Source: Klebsiella planticola ATCC 33531
GTDB lineage: Bacteria > Pseudomonadota > Gammaproteobacteria > Enterobacterales > Enterobacteriaceae
Reading direction: 5' to 3'
Length of the DNA stretch: 64,000 bases
Assembly (NCBI RefSeq): GCF_000735435.1
Contig: NZ_JMPP01000017.1
Span: 62,001-126,000 of the forward strand
Shown: one piece after another, positions 55,612-64,000 of the stretch
How positions within the stretch are numbered: the stretch's first letter is position 1
Layout: the number at the start of each line of letters is the position of its first letter
Program-made: the position numbers and the translations under genes
Notes under the pieces: model-generated
Database searches by the model: none
Told to the model about the DNA's origin: nothing
What the model saw: the letters and a program-made list of their open reading frames with translations, nothing else

Positions 55612-56490
55612 TTACAGGAAGTGACAGAATTTACCCACAACGCCCAGCACAACGGTGAGCGCGATGAGGCGCAACGGGCTCCAGCCGCGGCGCACCAGCC
55701 AGAACATGGTCAGGGTATAAACCAGTGGAAGAAACGCTGGCATCAGCTTATCGATGACATCGGTTTGCAGCTTCACGACTGCATCACCCGCGGTGATCTC
55801 CAGCGTGGTGCTGAGGCGGACATAGGTGGCCACCAGCGCGCCAATTACCGTCATGCCAACAATAGACGCCGCGTGTCCGACTTTTTTGGTATTGGCTTTA
55901 ATCAACGGGATAGCCGCTACGCCCATACGGTACGCGTAGTGTGCAAGACCAAAACGCAATCCGAGATGTACCACGTTAAACAGCACAATAAACACCACCG
56001 CGCCGAGGATAGATCCTTGTAGCGCGAGGCTGGCCCCAATCCCGCCGCAGATGGGCAGTAGCGTCAGCCAGAACATGGCATCGCCAATCCCGCCGAGCGG
56101 GGCACCCACGGCAATTTTGGTGCTCTGAATGCTGTTTACATCCTGCTTGGAACGTTCCATGGCGAGAATGATGCCGATAACAAAAGTCACCAGGAAAGGG
56201 TGGGTGTTGAAGAATCCCATATGCCCTTTCATGGCGCGTGCCAGGTCGCGTTGATTGGTATGGATCTTTTTCAACGCGGGCAGCAGACCGTACAGCCAGC
56301 CTGAAGCCTGCATACGTTCATAGTTGAACGAGGCCTGTAAAAGCATGGACCGCCAGGCGACACGGTTAATGTCTTTTTTCGTCAGCTCCGCACCGAGACT
56401 CTGGTCTTCGTAGACGTTTTCATTCACGCCGGAAAGCAACGTCTCTTCAGGAGCGGAGACGCCTGGCAGAGTGGTTTGATTAGATGCCAT
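55612..56490 (-). CDS. agaE: PTS GalNAc-specific EIID component AgaE
   Basis: AgaE is the IID membrane subunit of the mannose-type PTS and forms the sugar channel with AgaW. The 292 residues carry the IID marks ASFNYERMQASGW (about 53) and GAPLGGIGDAMFWLTLLPI (about 128), with hydrophobic helices from there to the C-terminus. Its start overlaps the end of agaW by 11 bp. Confidence 0.95.
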   Translation of the reverse strand: MASNQTTLPGVSAPEETLLSGVNENVYEDQSLGAELTKKDINRVAWRSMLLQASFNYERMQASGWLYGLLPALKKIHTNQRDLARAMKGHMGFFNTHPFLVTFVIGIILAMERSKQDVNSIQSTKIAVGAPLGGIGDAMFWLTLLPICGGIGASLALQGSILGAVVFIVLFNVVHLGLRFGLAHYAYRMGVAAIPLIKANTKKVGHAASIVGMTVIGALVATYVRLSTTLEITAGDAVVKLQTDVIDKLMPAFLPLVYTLTMFWLVRRGWSPLRLIALTVVLGVVGKFCHFL

Positions 56491-57259
56491 CTTCGAATTC
56501 CTCTTTCTGTGCCGCAGATGCAGTCGGTTCAGGAGATTTACGCAGCAGGTCTATGAGTGCCATTGCCAGCGCCGCGGCGGCAATGGCCAGCACCGGCAGC
56601 TTCAGCCAGGCAGCGGCGACAAAACCGATGATAAAATAAGGGATATAGACGTTTTTCATCATGATTTTCAGCAGAACAGCGAAGCCGATAGCAGGCATAA
56701 TGCCGCCAGCCACGCCGAGACCGTCGATCAGGCGCGCAGGCAGGACATCAATGGCCGTTTTCGCATGTTCCGCGCCGAAATAGATCGGCAGGAAAGCGCA
56801 GAGAAAATAGAAAATCCCCAGAGCCAGCAGCGCCAGATAGTTAACCCGTTCAATACCGCGGGTATCAGCATTCGCGGCCATCCGGTCGCAGCGAGACATC
56901 ACCCCTGACATCACCGAGAACAGGAAGGTGATCCCCATTTGTACTGCGACGGCGAAGGGCACGGCGACACCGACGGCAACGTCAGGTTTCACGCCGGTGG
57001 TAATGGCAAAGGTGGTGCCGACGATGGTACCGATAATCACGTTTGGCGGCTGAGCACCGGCTAGCGGGGCCAGCCCCATCCAGACCAGTTCCAGCGTACC
57101 GCCGGTTAAAATGCCGGTATGCAGATCGCCCAGAATCAGGCCAACCAGCGGGCCGAGCACCACCGGACGGTGCATATGTGTTAAACCATTGAACATATCC
57201 AGGCCCGCAATAAAGGCCAGAATGCCCAACGCAGATGCCTGCAACAGACTGATTTCCAT
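56480..57259 (-). CDS. agaW: PTS GalNAc-specific EIIC component AgaW
   Basis: AgaW is the IIC membrane subunit. The 259 residues show seven or more hydrophobic helices and the IIC marks GLDMFNGLTHMHRPVVLGPLVG (in part, near residue 20) and GLAPLAGAQPPNVI. ATG 57259 (MEISLLQASAL) has an adequate ribosome site; a longer frame from 57322 would run into agaV. In K-12 MG1655 agaW is truncated; here it is full length. Confidence 0.94.
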   Translation of the reverse strand: MEISLLQASALGILAFIAGLDMFNGLTHMHRPVVLGPLVGLILGDLHTGILTGGTLELVWMGLAPLAGAQPPNVIIGTIVGTTFAITTGVKPDVAVGVAVPFAVAVQMGITFLFSVMSGVMSRCDRMAANADTRGIERVNYLALLALGIFYFLCAFLPIYFGAEHAKTAIDVLPARLIDGLGVAGGIMPAIGFAVLLKIMMKNVYIPYFIIGFVAAAWLKLPVLAIAAAALAMALIDLLRKSPEPTASAAQKEEFEDGI

Positions 57260-57269
57260 TATGAATCCC

Positions 57270-57743
57270 TCAGAGTAGTTTAAAGAGATCCAAAGCGGGT
57301 TCTGTCGGAACGCCCTGAACAAAGCATTCCACCCCGGCGGCCTTCAGACCGTTAAACGCCGCAATATCGCCAGCGTCTACAGAAACCGTTTTGGCAATGT
57401 GTTGTTTGCCATTGGCGTAGTGCATATTTCCTACGTTGATACGTGTGACGGGAACTCCGCCTTCGACAAGGCGTAGGAAATCGGCTGGTGTTTTGCAGAC
57501 CAGCAGAATCTTTTGTCGATCGGCGGCGCGGTGGATATTGTCGATGACCTTTTGCAGTGACCAGAAGCGTACGGCGATCCCTTCTGCCAGGACCATTTCC
57601 ATCAGGTTTTGCTGTACCGGGTCTTCAGCAACCTCATCATTGGCCACCAGTACCAGGTTTGCTCCCGCAAATCCGACCCACTGGACACCCACCTGACCGT
57701 GGATCAAACGTTCATCAATACGGCTTAAGACAATGTTTGGCAT
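57270..57743 (-). CDS. agaV: PTS GalNAc-specific EIIB component AgaV
   Basis: AgaV is the EIIB part, phosphorylated on the His of DERLIHGQVG (His15), and passes the phosphate to the sugar in the AgaW/AgaE channel. The 157 residues match the mannose-family IIB domain. ATG 57743 (MPNIVLSRID) is the true start; the longer frame from 58046 lies inside kbaZ. It follows kbaZ by 19 bp. Confidence 0.95.
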   Translation of the reverse strand: MPNIVLSRIDERLIHGQVGVQWVGFAGANLVLVANDEVAEDPVQQNLMEMVLAEGIAVRFWSLQKVIDNIHRAADRQKILLVCKTPADFLRLVEGGVPVTRINVGNMHYANGKQHIAKTVSVDAGDIAAFNGLKAAGVECFVQGVPTEPALDLFKLL

Positions 57744-57762
57744 CGCGTTTTCCTCTTCGTTG

Positions 57763-59058
57763 TTATGCGTTATGGGACGTAACGCCCACACAGGCGGCGT
57801 GGTACTGCTGCAGTATGTCCTGAATGTGATCGAGGATGAGTTCTCGCGGTTCCGCCTTGAGATCGCCCTCGCGAACTTTGAGGTACTGCAGCGGCATATA
57901 CTGACTGAGGAGCGGCAGCGGGAGCGGCCAGTCCGCGAGATTACGCACCAGGCGTGCAAACGCCTCATCGATTTGCCGATCCGGCCAGTAGTAGCGCACG
58001 CGGTCTGAATAGCTGTAGCCTCGCGCCAGACGTCGCGCATGACCATCGCCGTGATAGTGGTTTTGCCAGTATTCCGGGCGGTCGAGCATCACGTTTTCCA
58101 GCACCTGACGCAGCCCGGAGCAGGCCTTCGCAGGCAGCAACTCTTCCTCTATTGCCGCCAGTGAGAACAGCGCTTCACGCAGGGCGAAGGTGAGCGCCGG
58201 GCCAACCTTCAAAATGGCAAAGTGATCTTTAACCAGACGCCGCAGCGCCTGCGGCGTCTGGTAATCGGTAGAGTGGGCTTCGAAGACCAGCGCGTCATAG
58301 TCTTCAACCATGGCGCTAAGCGCTTCGGCTCGCTGCGGTTGATAGTCGATAATATGCGTGTGGTCGAATTCGACGCCGGGCTGTACTACTAACCCGATGA
58401 TGCGTGGCCAGATGTGGATCAGCCCGCGTTGCTCAAAGGCCTGCCGATGTGCTTCCAGCGTCGCACGCGCCGCATCAGGCGTCGTGACCTGTAGCTCGGT
58501 CAGGGTTTCATGAGCCCCGCCCGGGACGGGGACTTCGGTGCCGATGACGTAGACCAGGTCAGGTTTGCCGAAACGTTCACGGCAGGTCTCTTCCGCCACC
58601 TGAGCCAGCCGCGCGGCGCGTTCAGCGACGATGTCATCGGTTAACGGCACCGGGTCACCTTCGCAGGACATACTGCAATCGAGGTGGATCTTTTTAAAAC
58701 CGGCGGCGACGTAGCTTTTTATTAAATCATCGGCATTCGCCATCGCCTGGGCCGCGGGCAGGGTTTGCCAGCGGTTGGGCCCAAGGTGATCGCCGCCGAG
58801 GATCAGCTGTGATTGGGGAAAATCGAGCGAGTCGGCAAGCTGGTGGACAAAACCGCGGAAATCGGCCGGCGTCATGCCGGTATAACCGCCGAACTGATCG
58901 ACCTGATTGGATGTGGCTTCAATCAGTAACGGGGTCTGCTGCGCCCGGGCGTAATGAATGGCGGCCTCAAGTACCAGGGGATGGGCGGAACAGACGGCAT
59001 AAATACCGTTGCCTCCACCTTGTTTATGCTGCGCCACCATTTTTGTCAGATGTTTCAC
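57763..59058 (-). CDS. kbaZ: Tagatose-1,6-bisphosphate aldolase accessory subunit KbaZ
   Basis: KbaZ (GatZ/KbaZ family) stabilises and activates the KbaY aldolase. The 431 residues include [30 protein letters not shown] (about 88) and [15 protein letters not shown]. The GTG at 59058 is taken as start because GAGAGG stands 6 to 8 nt before it and the following [11 protein letters not shown] aligns with the K-12 N-terminus; an ATG at 59109 would add 17 residues. It is the first gene of the kbaZ-agaVWEFA unit and diverges from agaR. Confidence 0.94.
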   Translation of the reverse strand: MKHLTKMVAQHKQGGGNGIYAVCSAHPLVLEAAIHYARAQQTPLLIEATSNQVDQFGGYTGMTPADFRGFVHQLADSLDFPQSQLILGGDHLGPNRWQTLPAAQAMANADDLIKSYVAAGFKKIHLDCSMSCEGDPVPLTDDIVAERAARLAQVAEETCRERFGKPDLVYVIGTEVPVPGGAHETLTELQVTTPDAARATLEAHRQAFEQRGLIHIWPRIIGLVVQPGVEFDHTHIIDYQPQRAEALSAMVEDYDALVFEAHSTDYQTPQALRRLVKDHFAILKVGPALTFALREALFSLAAIEEELLPAKACSGLRQVLENVMLDRPEYWQNHYHGDGHARRLARGYSYSDRVRYYWPDRQIDEAFARLVRNLADWPLPLPLLSQYMPLQYLKVREGDLKAEPRELILDHIQDILQQYHAACVGVTSHNA

Positions 59059-59089
59059 TTTCCTCTCCATTTCGGATGGTAATGAGATT

Positions 59090-59150
59090 AATCTTTCGTT
59101 TTGTTTCATTTAATACTGCATCATGGTGATGTAAAAATAAAACGAAAGAT
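59090..59150. promoter_or_regulatory. AgaR-like operators upstream of kbaZ
   Basis: AATCTTTCGTTTTGTTTCAT (from 59090) and, inverted, AAAATAAAACGAAAGAT (59134-59150) lie in the kbaZ-agaR gap. They share the CTTTCGTTTxGTTTCA core with the other sites. Confidence 0.65.
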
Positions 59151-59269
59151 AATAGTTTTCCGATCTGTTTCACAAAAGAAACATAATGAAAGGTTTCAGC
59201 GGTGGACGTTGCGCTGCTCTCTGGCGTTATGGGGCTTGCATTCCGTTAAAAGAAAGGTGTTAATAGACC

Positions 59270-59290
59270 AAACGAAATGAAACGAAAGAT
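59270..59290. promoter_or_regulatory. AgaR-like operator just before agaR
   Basis: AAACGAAATGAAACGAAAGA (59270-59289) is the inverted form of the repeats upstream of kbaZ and agaS. It lies 18 bp before the agaR start, so agaR is probably self-controlled. Confidence 0.65.
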
Positions 59291-59308
59291 TTGATGAAAG
59301 GAATACTT

Positions 59309-60130
59309 ATGAGCGGTACCGACTCTTCTGCAGATAAGCGCATCAGCGGCACCAGTGAAAGGCGTGAGCAGATTATCCAGCGCTTACGGCAGCAGGGAAG
59401 CGTGCAGGTAAACGATCTTTCTCTTTTATACGGTGTCTCGACGGTGACGATTCGCAACGATCTGGCCTTCCTTGAAAAGCAGGGGATTGCGGTTCGCGCC
59501 TACGGTGGCGCGCTGATCTGCGATGGAACAATGCCGGCTGCCGAACCGTCGGTGGAAGATAAAAGTTCGCTCAATACCGCAGTGAAGCGCAGCATCGCGC
59601 GGGCAGCGGTAGAACTGATTCAACCGGGGCATCGTATTATTCTCGACTCCGGGACTACCACCTATGAAATCGCCCGTATGCTGCATCAGCATACGGATAT
59701 TATTGCGATGACCAACGGGATGAATGTGGCGAATGCGCTGCTGGATGCCGAAGGGGTGGAGCTGTTAATGACCGGTGGACATCTGCGCCGCCAGTCGCAG
59801 TCGTTTTATGGCGATCAGGCCGAACAGTCTTTGCTGAATTACCACTTCGATATGCTTTTTCTCGGCGTCGACGCCATCGACCTCGATCGCGGCGTGAGCA
59901 CCCATAATGAAGATGAGGCACGCCTGAACCGGCGGATGTGTGAAGTGGCGGAACGCATTATCGTCGTCACCGATTCCACCAAATTTAACCGTTCGAGCCT
60001 GCATAAGATTATCGATACGCAACGAATTGATATGATCATCGTCGATGAAGGCATTCCGACGGAAAGTCTGGAAGGGCTGCGTAAGAGCGGGATTGATGTG
60101 CGACTGGTGAAGCGCCAGAACGTGGCATAG
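59309..60130 (+). CDS. agaR: DeoR-family repressor of the aga cluster, AgaR
   Basis: AgaR represses the aga genes in K-12. The 273 residues have the DeoR-type N-terminal helix-turn-helix (about 18-70, [38 protein letters not shown]) and a C-terminal sugar-phosphate sensor domain ([12 protein letters not shown] about 117; [14 protein letters not shown]). ATG 59309 has an AAAGGA ribosome site; an earlier TTG at 59291 overlaps the operator. It diverges from kbaZ. Confidence 0.96.
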   Translation: MSGTDSSADKRISGTSERREQIIQRLRQQGSVQVNDLSLLYGVSTVTIRNDLAFLEKQGIAVRAYGGALICDGTMPAAEPSVEDKSSLNTAVKRSIARAAVELIQPGHRIILDSGTTTYEIARMLHQHTDIIAMTNGMNVANALLDAEGVELLMTGGHLRRQSQSFYGDQAEQSLLNYHFDMLFLGVDAIDLDRGVSTHNEDEARLNRRMCEVAERIIVVTDSTKFNRSSLHKIIDTQRIDMIIVDEGIPTESLEGLRKSGIDVRLVKRQNVA

Positions 60131-60189
60131 ACCCCCTTCCTGTGGGGGAGGGGGTCTGCGGTCAGGCGGCTGGCGTTGCGCCGCCTGAC
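60129..60189. terminator. Two stem-loops between convergent agaR and garD
   Basis: AGACCCCC / GGGGGTCT (60129-60157) begins in the agaR stop, and GTCAGGCGGC / GCCGCCTGAC (60161-60189) is a perfect 10-bp stem. Neither has a T run; the second resembles REP elements. Confidence 0.5.
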
Positions 60190-60195
60190 CGGCAA

Positions 60196-61767
60196 TCAGG
60201 TCACCGGCGCCGGGTTAAACACCGCCAGCTGATTATACAGGCCCCACCGATCGGAGAAGGTTTTCTTACGGCCGCTGGCGACATCAAGAATAAACCCGAA
60301 CAGCTTCTGACCAACCTCTTCAATCGTCTCTTCACCGGTGGCGATAGTTCCGGCGTTGATATCCATTAAGTCATACCAGCGGTTTGCCAGCTCGGTGCGG
60401 GTTGCCATCTTGATGACCGGCACGGCGACCAGACCATACGGCGTGCCGCGCCCGGTTGTAAACACCTGAACCGTGATCCCTGAAGCAACCTGCTGAGTGC
60501 CGCAGACGAAGTCGCTGGCCGGGGTAGCCGCGAAGATCAGGCCGCGTTTGGTTGGGCGCTGGCCCGGTGAGAGGACCTCGGCAATCGCGCTCTTACCGGA
60601 TTTGGCGATCGAACCCAGCGCCTTTTCCACCACGTTCGCCAGGCCGCCCTTCTTATTCCCGGGGGAGGGATTGGCGCTGCGATCGGTCTGACCTGAATCG
60701 AGGTAGTTATCGTACCAGGCCATCTCTTCGAGCAGACGCTTGCCCACTTCCTCGTTGATGGCCCGCGGCGTCAGCAGATGGATAGCATCGCGAACCTCAG
60801 TGACCTCAGAGAACATGACGGTCGCGCCGCAGCGGACCAACAGGTCGGAAGCGTAGCCCACCGCCGGGTTGGCGGTCACGCCGGAAAAGGCATCGCTGCC
60901 GCCGCACTGCATGCCCACCACCAGTTCAGAAGCCGGACAGGTTTCACGCTGGCGGGCATTCAGTTTTTCCAGATGCCGTTCTGCGACCTGCAAAATATCG
61001 TCAACCATTGACTGGAACCCGACATGCTGTTCATCCTGCAGGCGGATGATACTGGCGCTGTCGACGGCAATGGGCTGGACATCTTCGGTGCCCTGGAGCA
61101 GGCGTTCCGGCTGGAGCTTTTCACAGCCGAGCCCAACCACCATGACTTCACCGCCGAAATTGGGATTTAGCGCGAGGTTATGGATCGTGCGAATAGGGAT
61201 CACGGCGGCCGGGGCGTTGATCGCCACGCCGCAGCCATACAGGTGGTTGAGACCGACCACGCCGTCGACATTCGGGTATTTCGGCAGCAGGTCTCGTTCA
61301 ATAATTTTCACCACATAATCGACGACGCCCGCGACGCAGTGCACGCTGGTAGTGATACCGAGCAGGTTTCTGGTGCCGACGCTGCCATCGGCGTTGCGAT
61401 ACCCTTCAAAGGTGTAGCCGGTCAGCGCAGGCAGAGGCTCCGGAACTTTGTTTGCCAGCGGTAGCGTGTTCAGCGGCGGCGCTTTCGGCAGTTCGACCAG
61501 CGATTCGTCAATCCAGCTGCCCTGCGGAATGTCGCGCACCGCGTAGCCAATGACTTCGCCATAGCGGATGATTTCACCATGTATGGGGATATCAACCAAT
61601 GCTACTTTGTGACCTTGCGGGATATGTTCGATGAGCGTCAGTCCGTCAGGGAAACGCGTTCCGGCTTTTAAACCGCGATCGTTAACAATAATCGCTACAT
61701 TATCCGTTTCGTGTACTTTTATATAAAACGCCGTCGGCGATTCCTGCCTGATTTCAATGTCGGCCAT
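60196..61767 (-). CDS. garD: Galactarate dehydratase GarD
   Basis: GarD removes water from galactarate to give 5-keto-4-deoxy-glucarate, the first step of galactarate use, in the cytosol. The 523 residues have an N-terminal SAF-like domain (about 10-85) and the UxaA-family C-terminal region ([50 protein letters not shown]). The length is the same as in K-12. It diverges from garL with a 511-bp gap, where K-12 has garP on the garL side. Confidence 0.97.
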   Translation of the reverse strand: MADIEIRQESPTAFYIKVHETDNVAIIVNDRGLKAGTRFPDGLTLIEHIPQGHKVALVDIPIHGEIIRYGEVIGYAVRDIPQGSWIDESLVELPKAPPLNTLPLANKVPEPLPALTGYTFEGYRNADGSVGTRNLLGITTSVHCVAGVVDYVVKIIERDLLPKYPNVDGVVGLNHLYGCGVAINAPAAVIPIRTIHNLALNPNFGGEVMVVGLGCEKLQPERLLQGTEDVQPIAVDSASIIRLQDEQHVGFQSMVDDILQVAERHLEKLNARQRETCPASELVVGMQCGGSDAFSGVTANPAVGYASDLLVRCGATVMFSEVTEVRDAIHLLTPRAINEEVGKRLLEEMAWYDNYLDSGQTDRSANPSPGNKKGGLANVVEKALGSIAKSGKSAIAEVLSPGQRPTKRGLIFAATPASDFVCGTQQVASGITVQVFTTGRGTPYGLVAVPVIKMATRTELANRWYDLMDINAGTIATGEETIEEVGQKLFGFILDVASGRKKTFSDRWGLYNQLAVFNPAPVT

Positions 61768-62278
61768 TGTCCAGTATTCTCCAGCAAGGTGCGAATAATA
61801 AAATAAAACGGCTATTCAGTTTCTGATGAACGAATTTCCTCGGCAAAGAATGTCAGCTGTTTTGATTTAGATGTGTGATCCCTGTCACTCATTGTTGCGG
61901 GAGCAAAATCGCGGCAAAGGGAAAACGCTGGAACTGTGCATCAGCGCCCACTGATTATGGCGGATGCACAATTTTAATGATTATTCATTCCATTTTATGG
62001 GTTTTTTGCACGGTGTTCTCTGGCCGTCAGCTGATTATACTGAGTCATGCTTGCTATGCACCGGATGAGTAAATCGAGTGCTTCTGATCTCGGTTTATAA
62101 ATAATTAAGAGACACACCAAAAATAAATAAATGAAGTGCAATGCTCTCATTTAACGCAGCGCTAATCTTCATCGGATGTTTGGCCTGATGGCAATGATTT
62201 ACTATCCGTTTATCATCGGCAACATTCAATATGTGGAACTGCAGAAATAATTAACGGTTAAGTGACAAGGTATAAGTG
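61768..62278. other. garD-garL divergent intergenic region, no gene seen
   Basis: The 511-bp gap has no convincing gene. It holds a CRP-like site (61874-61889), AT-rich stretches and, near garL, an AT-rich leader. K-12 has the transporter gene garP between the divergent promoter and garL; no garP fragment could be recognised here. CdaR would be the expected activator, but I do not know its site well enough to mark it. Confidence 0.5.
61874..61889. promoter_or_regulatory. CRP-binding site candidate
   Basis: TGTGATCCCTGTCACT fits the CRP consensus TGTGA-N6-TCACA at nine of ten positions. It lies about 107 bp upstream of the garD start. Confidence 0.6.
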
Positions 62279-63049
62279 ATGAATAACGATATCTTCCCGA
62301 ATAAATTTAAGGCGGCCCTGGCGGCGCATCAGATTCAAATTGGCTGCTGGTCCGCCCTGGCCAGCCCCATCACGACCGAAGTGTTAGGCCTGGCCGGTTT
62401 CGACTGGCTGGTGCTGGACGGCGAACATGCGCCGAACGATATCTCCACCTTTATCCCCCAGCTGATGGCGCTGAAAGGCAGCGCCAGCGCGCCGGTTGTG
62501 CGCGTACCGACCAACGAACCGGTGATCATTAAGCGCCTGCTGGATATTGGTTTCTATAACTTTTTGATCCCGTTCGTGGAAAGCGAAGAAGAAGCGATTA
62601 ACGCCGTCGCCGCCACCCGCTACCCGCCAGAAGGCATTCGCGGCGTTTCCGTGTCGCACCGCGCCAATATGTTTGGCACGGTGCCGGATTACTTCGCGCA
62701 GTCGAACCAAAACATCACCATCCTGGTACAAATTGAAAGCCAGCAGGGGGTGGATAACGTTGATGCGATCGCTGCGACTGCGGGCGTTGACGGTATTTTT
62801 GTCGGCCCAAGCGATCTGGCCGCCGCGCTGGGACATCTGGGCAACGCCTCTCACCCGCAGGTCCAGCAGGCTATCCAGCACATTTTTGCAAGCGCGAAAA
62901 AGCACGGCAAGCCGAGCGGTATTCTGGCGCCGGTAGAAGCGGATGCGCGTCGCTATCTGGAATGGGGCGCAACCTTTGTCGCCGTCGGCAGCGATCTGGG
63001 CGTATTCCGCTCCGCCACGCAGAAACTGGCTGATTCCTTTAAGAAATAA
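62279..63049 (+). CDS. garL: 2-dehydro-3-deoxyglucarate aldolase GarL
   Basis: GarL cleaves 5-keto-4-deoxy- or 2-keto-3-deoxy-glucarate to pyruvate and tartronate semialdehyde. The 256 residues belong to the HpcH/HpaI aldolase family, with [12 protein letters not shown] (about 44-55; catalytic His), [10 protein letters not shown] (about 152) and [11 protein letters not shown] (about 179) as metal and substrate landmarks. ATG 62279 is used; the GTG just before it would add one residue. garR follows after 28 bp. Confidence 0.97.
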   Translation: MNNDIFPNKFKAALAAHQIQIGCWSALASPITTEVLGLAGFDWLVLDGEHAPNDISTFIPQLMALKGSASAPVVRVPTNEPVIIKRLLDIGFYNFLIPFVESEEEAINAVAATRYPPEGIRGVSVSHRANMFGTVPDYFAQSNQNITILVQIESQQGVDNVDAIAATAGVDGIFVGPSDLAAALGHLGNASHPQVQQAIQHIFASAKKHGKPSGILAPVEADARRYLEWGATFVAVGSDLGVFRSATQKLADSFKK

Positions 63050-63077
63050 CCGCCACCGCAACAAGAGAGATAAAGAC

Positions 63078-63968
63078 ATGACAATGAAAGTTGGTTTTAT
63101 TGGCCTTGGCATCATGGGTAAACCCATGAGTAAAAACCTCCTCAAAGCGGGTTACTCGCTGGTGGTTGCCGATCGTAATCCGGAAGCCATCGCAGAAGTG
63201 ATTGCCGCAGGCGCTGAAACCGCCGCTTCGGCGAAAGCGATAGCTGAGCAGTGTGAGGTGATCATCACCATGCTGCCGAACTCTCCGCATGTGAAAGAGG
63301 TGGCGCTGGGCGAAGGCGGCATTATTGAAGGGGCGAAACCGGGCACCGTGCTGATTGATATGAGCTCTATTGCACCGCTGGCGAGCCGTGAAATCAGCGA
63401 TGCGTTAAAGGCGAAAGGCGTAAATATGCTGGATGCGCCGGTAAGCGGCGGCGAGCCGAAGGCCATTGACGGGACTCTGTCCGTCATGGTTGGTGGTGAT
63501 AAAGCGATTTTTGAACAATATTATGACCTGCTGAAAGCGATGGCGGGCTCTGTCGTGCATACCGGCGATATCGGCGCGGGCAACGTGACCAAGCTGGCCA
63601 ACCAGGTGATCGTGGCGCTGAATATCGCGGCGATGTCTGAAGCATTGACCCTGGCGACCAAAGCAGGCGTGAATCCCGATCTGGTGTATCAGGCAATCCG
63701 CGGCGGTCTGGCCGGCAGCACCGTGCTGGATGCCAAAGCGCCCATGGTGATGGATCGCAACTTTAAACCGGGCTTCCGTATCGATTTGCATATCAAAGAT
63801 CTGGCGAATGCGCTGGATACGTCCCACGGCGTGGGGGCGCAGCTGCCGCTGACCGCGGCGGTGATGGAGATGATGCAGGCGCTGCGCGCTGACGGCCTGG
63901 GTACCGCCGACCACAGCGCGCTTGCGTGTTACTACGAGAAACTGGCGAAAGTGGAAGTCACTCGCTAA
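63078..63968 (+). CDS. garR: Tartronate semialdehyde reductase GarR
   Basis: GarR reduces tartronate semialdehyde to D-glycerate with NADH. It is a beta-hydroxyacid dehydrogenase: nucleotide-binding VGFIGLGIMGKPMSKNLLKA at the N-terminus, substrate motif DAPVSGGEPKA (about 121-131) and catalytic Lys in NVTKLANQ (about 171). Two starts are possible, ATG 63078 (296 aa) and ATG 63084 (294 aa); an AGAGAG ribosome site fits the first. In K-12 garK follows; here the window ends. Confidence 0.97.
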   Translation: MTMKVGFIGLGIMGKPMSKNLLKAGYSLVVADRNPEAIAEVIAAGAETAASAKAIAEQCEVIITMLPNSPHVKEVALGEGGIIEGAKPGTVLIDMSSIAPLASREISDALKAKGVNMLDAPVSGGEPKAIDGTLSVMVGGDKAIFEQYYDLLKAMAGSVVHTGDIGAGNVTKLANQVIVALNIAAMSEALTLATKAGVNPDLVYQAIRGGLAGSTVLDAKAPMVMDRNFKPGFRIDLHIKDLANALDTSHGVGAQLPLTAAVMEMMQALRADGLGTADHSALACYYEKLAKVEVTR

Positions 63969-63973
63969 CAAGA

Positions 63974-63992
63974 AGGGCGCGGATGGCGCCCT
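63974..63992 (+). terminator. Stem-loop after garR
   Basis: The 7-bp stem AGGGCGC / GCGCCCT lies 5 bp after the garR stop. What follows is cut by the window edge, so whether it ends transcription or lies before garK cannot be seen. Confidence 0.45.
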
Positions 63993-64000
63993 GTCATTCT

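Noticed and set aside
61875-62072. 65-codon frame between garD and garL
   Set aside because: Begins in the CRP-like site, has no ribosome site and no resemblance to garP.

Overview
The window is chromosomal DNA of an enterobacterium close to Escherichia, Klebsiella, Raoultella and Enterobacter. Most proteins read as near-copies of Escherichia coli K-12 proteins, and the gene order follows the K-12 segment from kdsD to yraL, with a galactosamine (aga) and galactarate (gar) region at the right end. The GC-rich third positions, a DeaD protein longer than in K-12, and a complete GalNAc-type aga cluster followed by a glycosidase make the Klebsiella/Raoultella/Enterobacter side more likely than Escherichia. 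I cannot fix the genus from the sequence alone.

Region 1 (1-9.1 kb): the 5' part of kdsD and yrbG, then the mlaFEDCB phospholipid transport operon, ibaG and murA, sfsB and ispB on the other strand, and rplU-rpmA. The theme is envelope biogenesis: Kdo synthesis, outer-membrane lipid asymmetry, the first committed step of peptidoglycan, and the polyprenyl side chain of quinones. Region 2 (9.1-19.9 kb): yhbE-obgE, dacB, greA with a leader terminator like that of the GraL RNA, yhbY, rlmE-ftsH, folP-glmM, secG and tRNA-Leu(GAG).

Region 3 (19.8-24.2 kb) is the accessory part of the core stretch. It holds an unrecognised small lipoprotein, a YfaZ-type outer-membrane protein, about 690 bp without a convincing gene, an IprA/YaiV-like regulator, and argG. 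It is bounded by a perfect 19-bp direct repeat: one copy is the 3' end of the tRNA-Leu gene and the other lies just before tRNA-fMet. This is the pattern left by integration at a tRNA gene.

Region 4 (24.2-38.1 kb) is the classical translation/RNA operon metY-rimP-nusA-infB-rbfA-truB-rpsO-pnp, then nlpI, the 26-codon yrbN, deaD and mtr. Region 5 (38.1-49.7 kb): yhbW, the anaerobic ubiquinone genes ubiUV and ubiT, yhbS, yhbQ, yhbP, yraR, yraQ, dolP, diaA, yraN, lpoA and rsmI.

Region 6 (49.7-60.2 kb) is a full N-acetylgalactosamine pathway. AgaVWEF imports and phosphorylates GalNAc, AgaA deacetylates it, AgaS deaminates/isomerises it, and KbaY with KbaZ cleaves tagatose 1,6-bisphosphate. AgaR represses, with operator-like repeats at three or four places. 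A signal-peptide-bearing clan GH-D type glycosidase lies downstream of kbaY and may supply the sugar. Region 7 (60.2-64 kb) is garD diverging from garL-garR. The transporter gene garP, which stands before garL in K-12, is absent here.

I saw no CRISPR array, insertion sequence, prophage or rRNA operon. No wholly new multi-gene system stands out. The best candidates for something undescribed are the tRNA-Leu-bounded argG segment with its lipoprotein/YfaZ/regulator set, and the glycosidase joined to the aga cluster.
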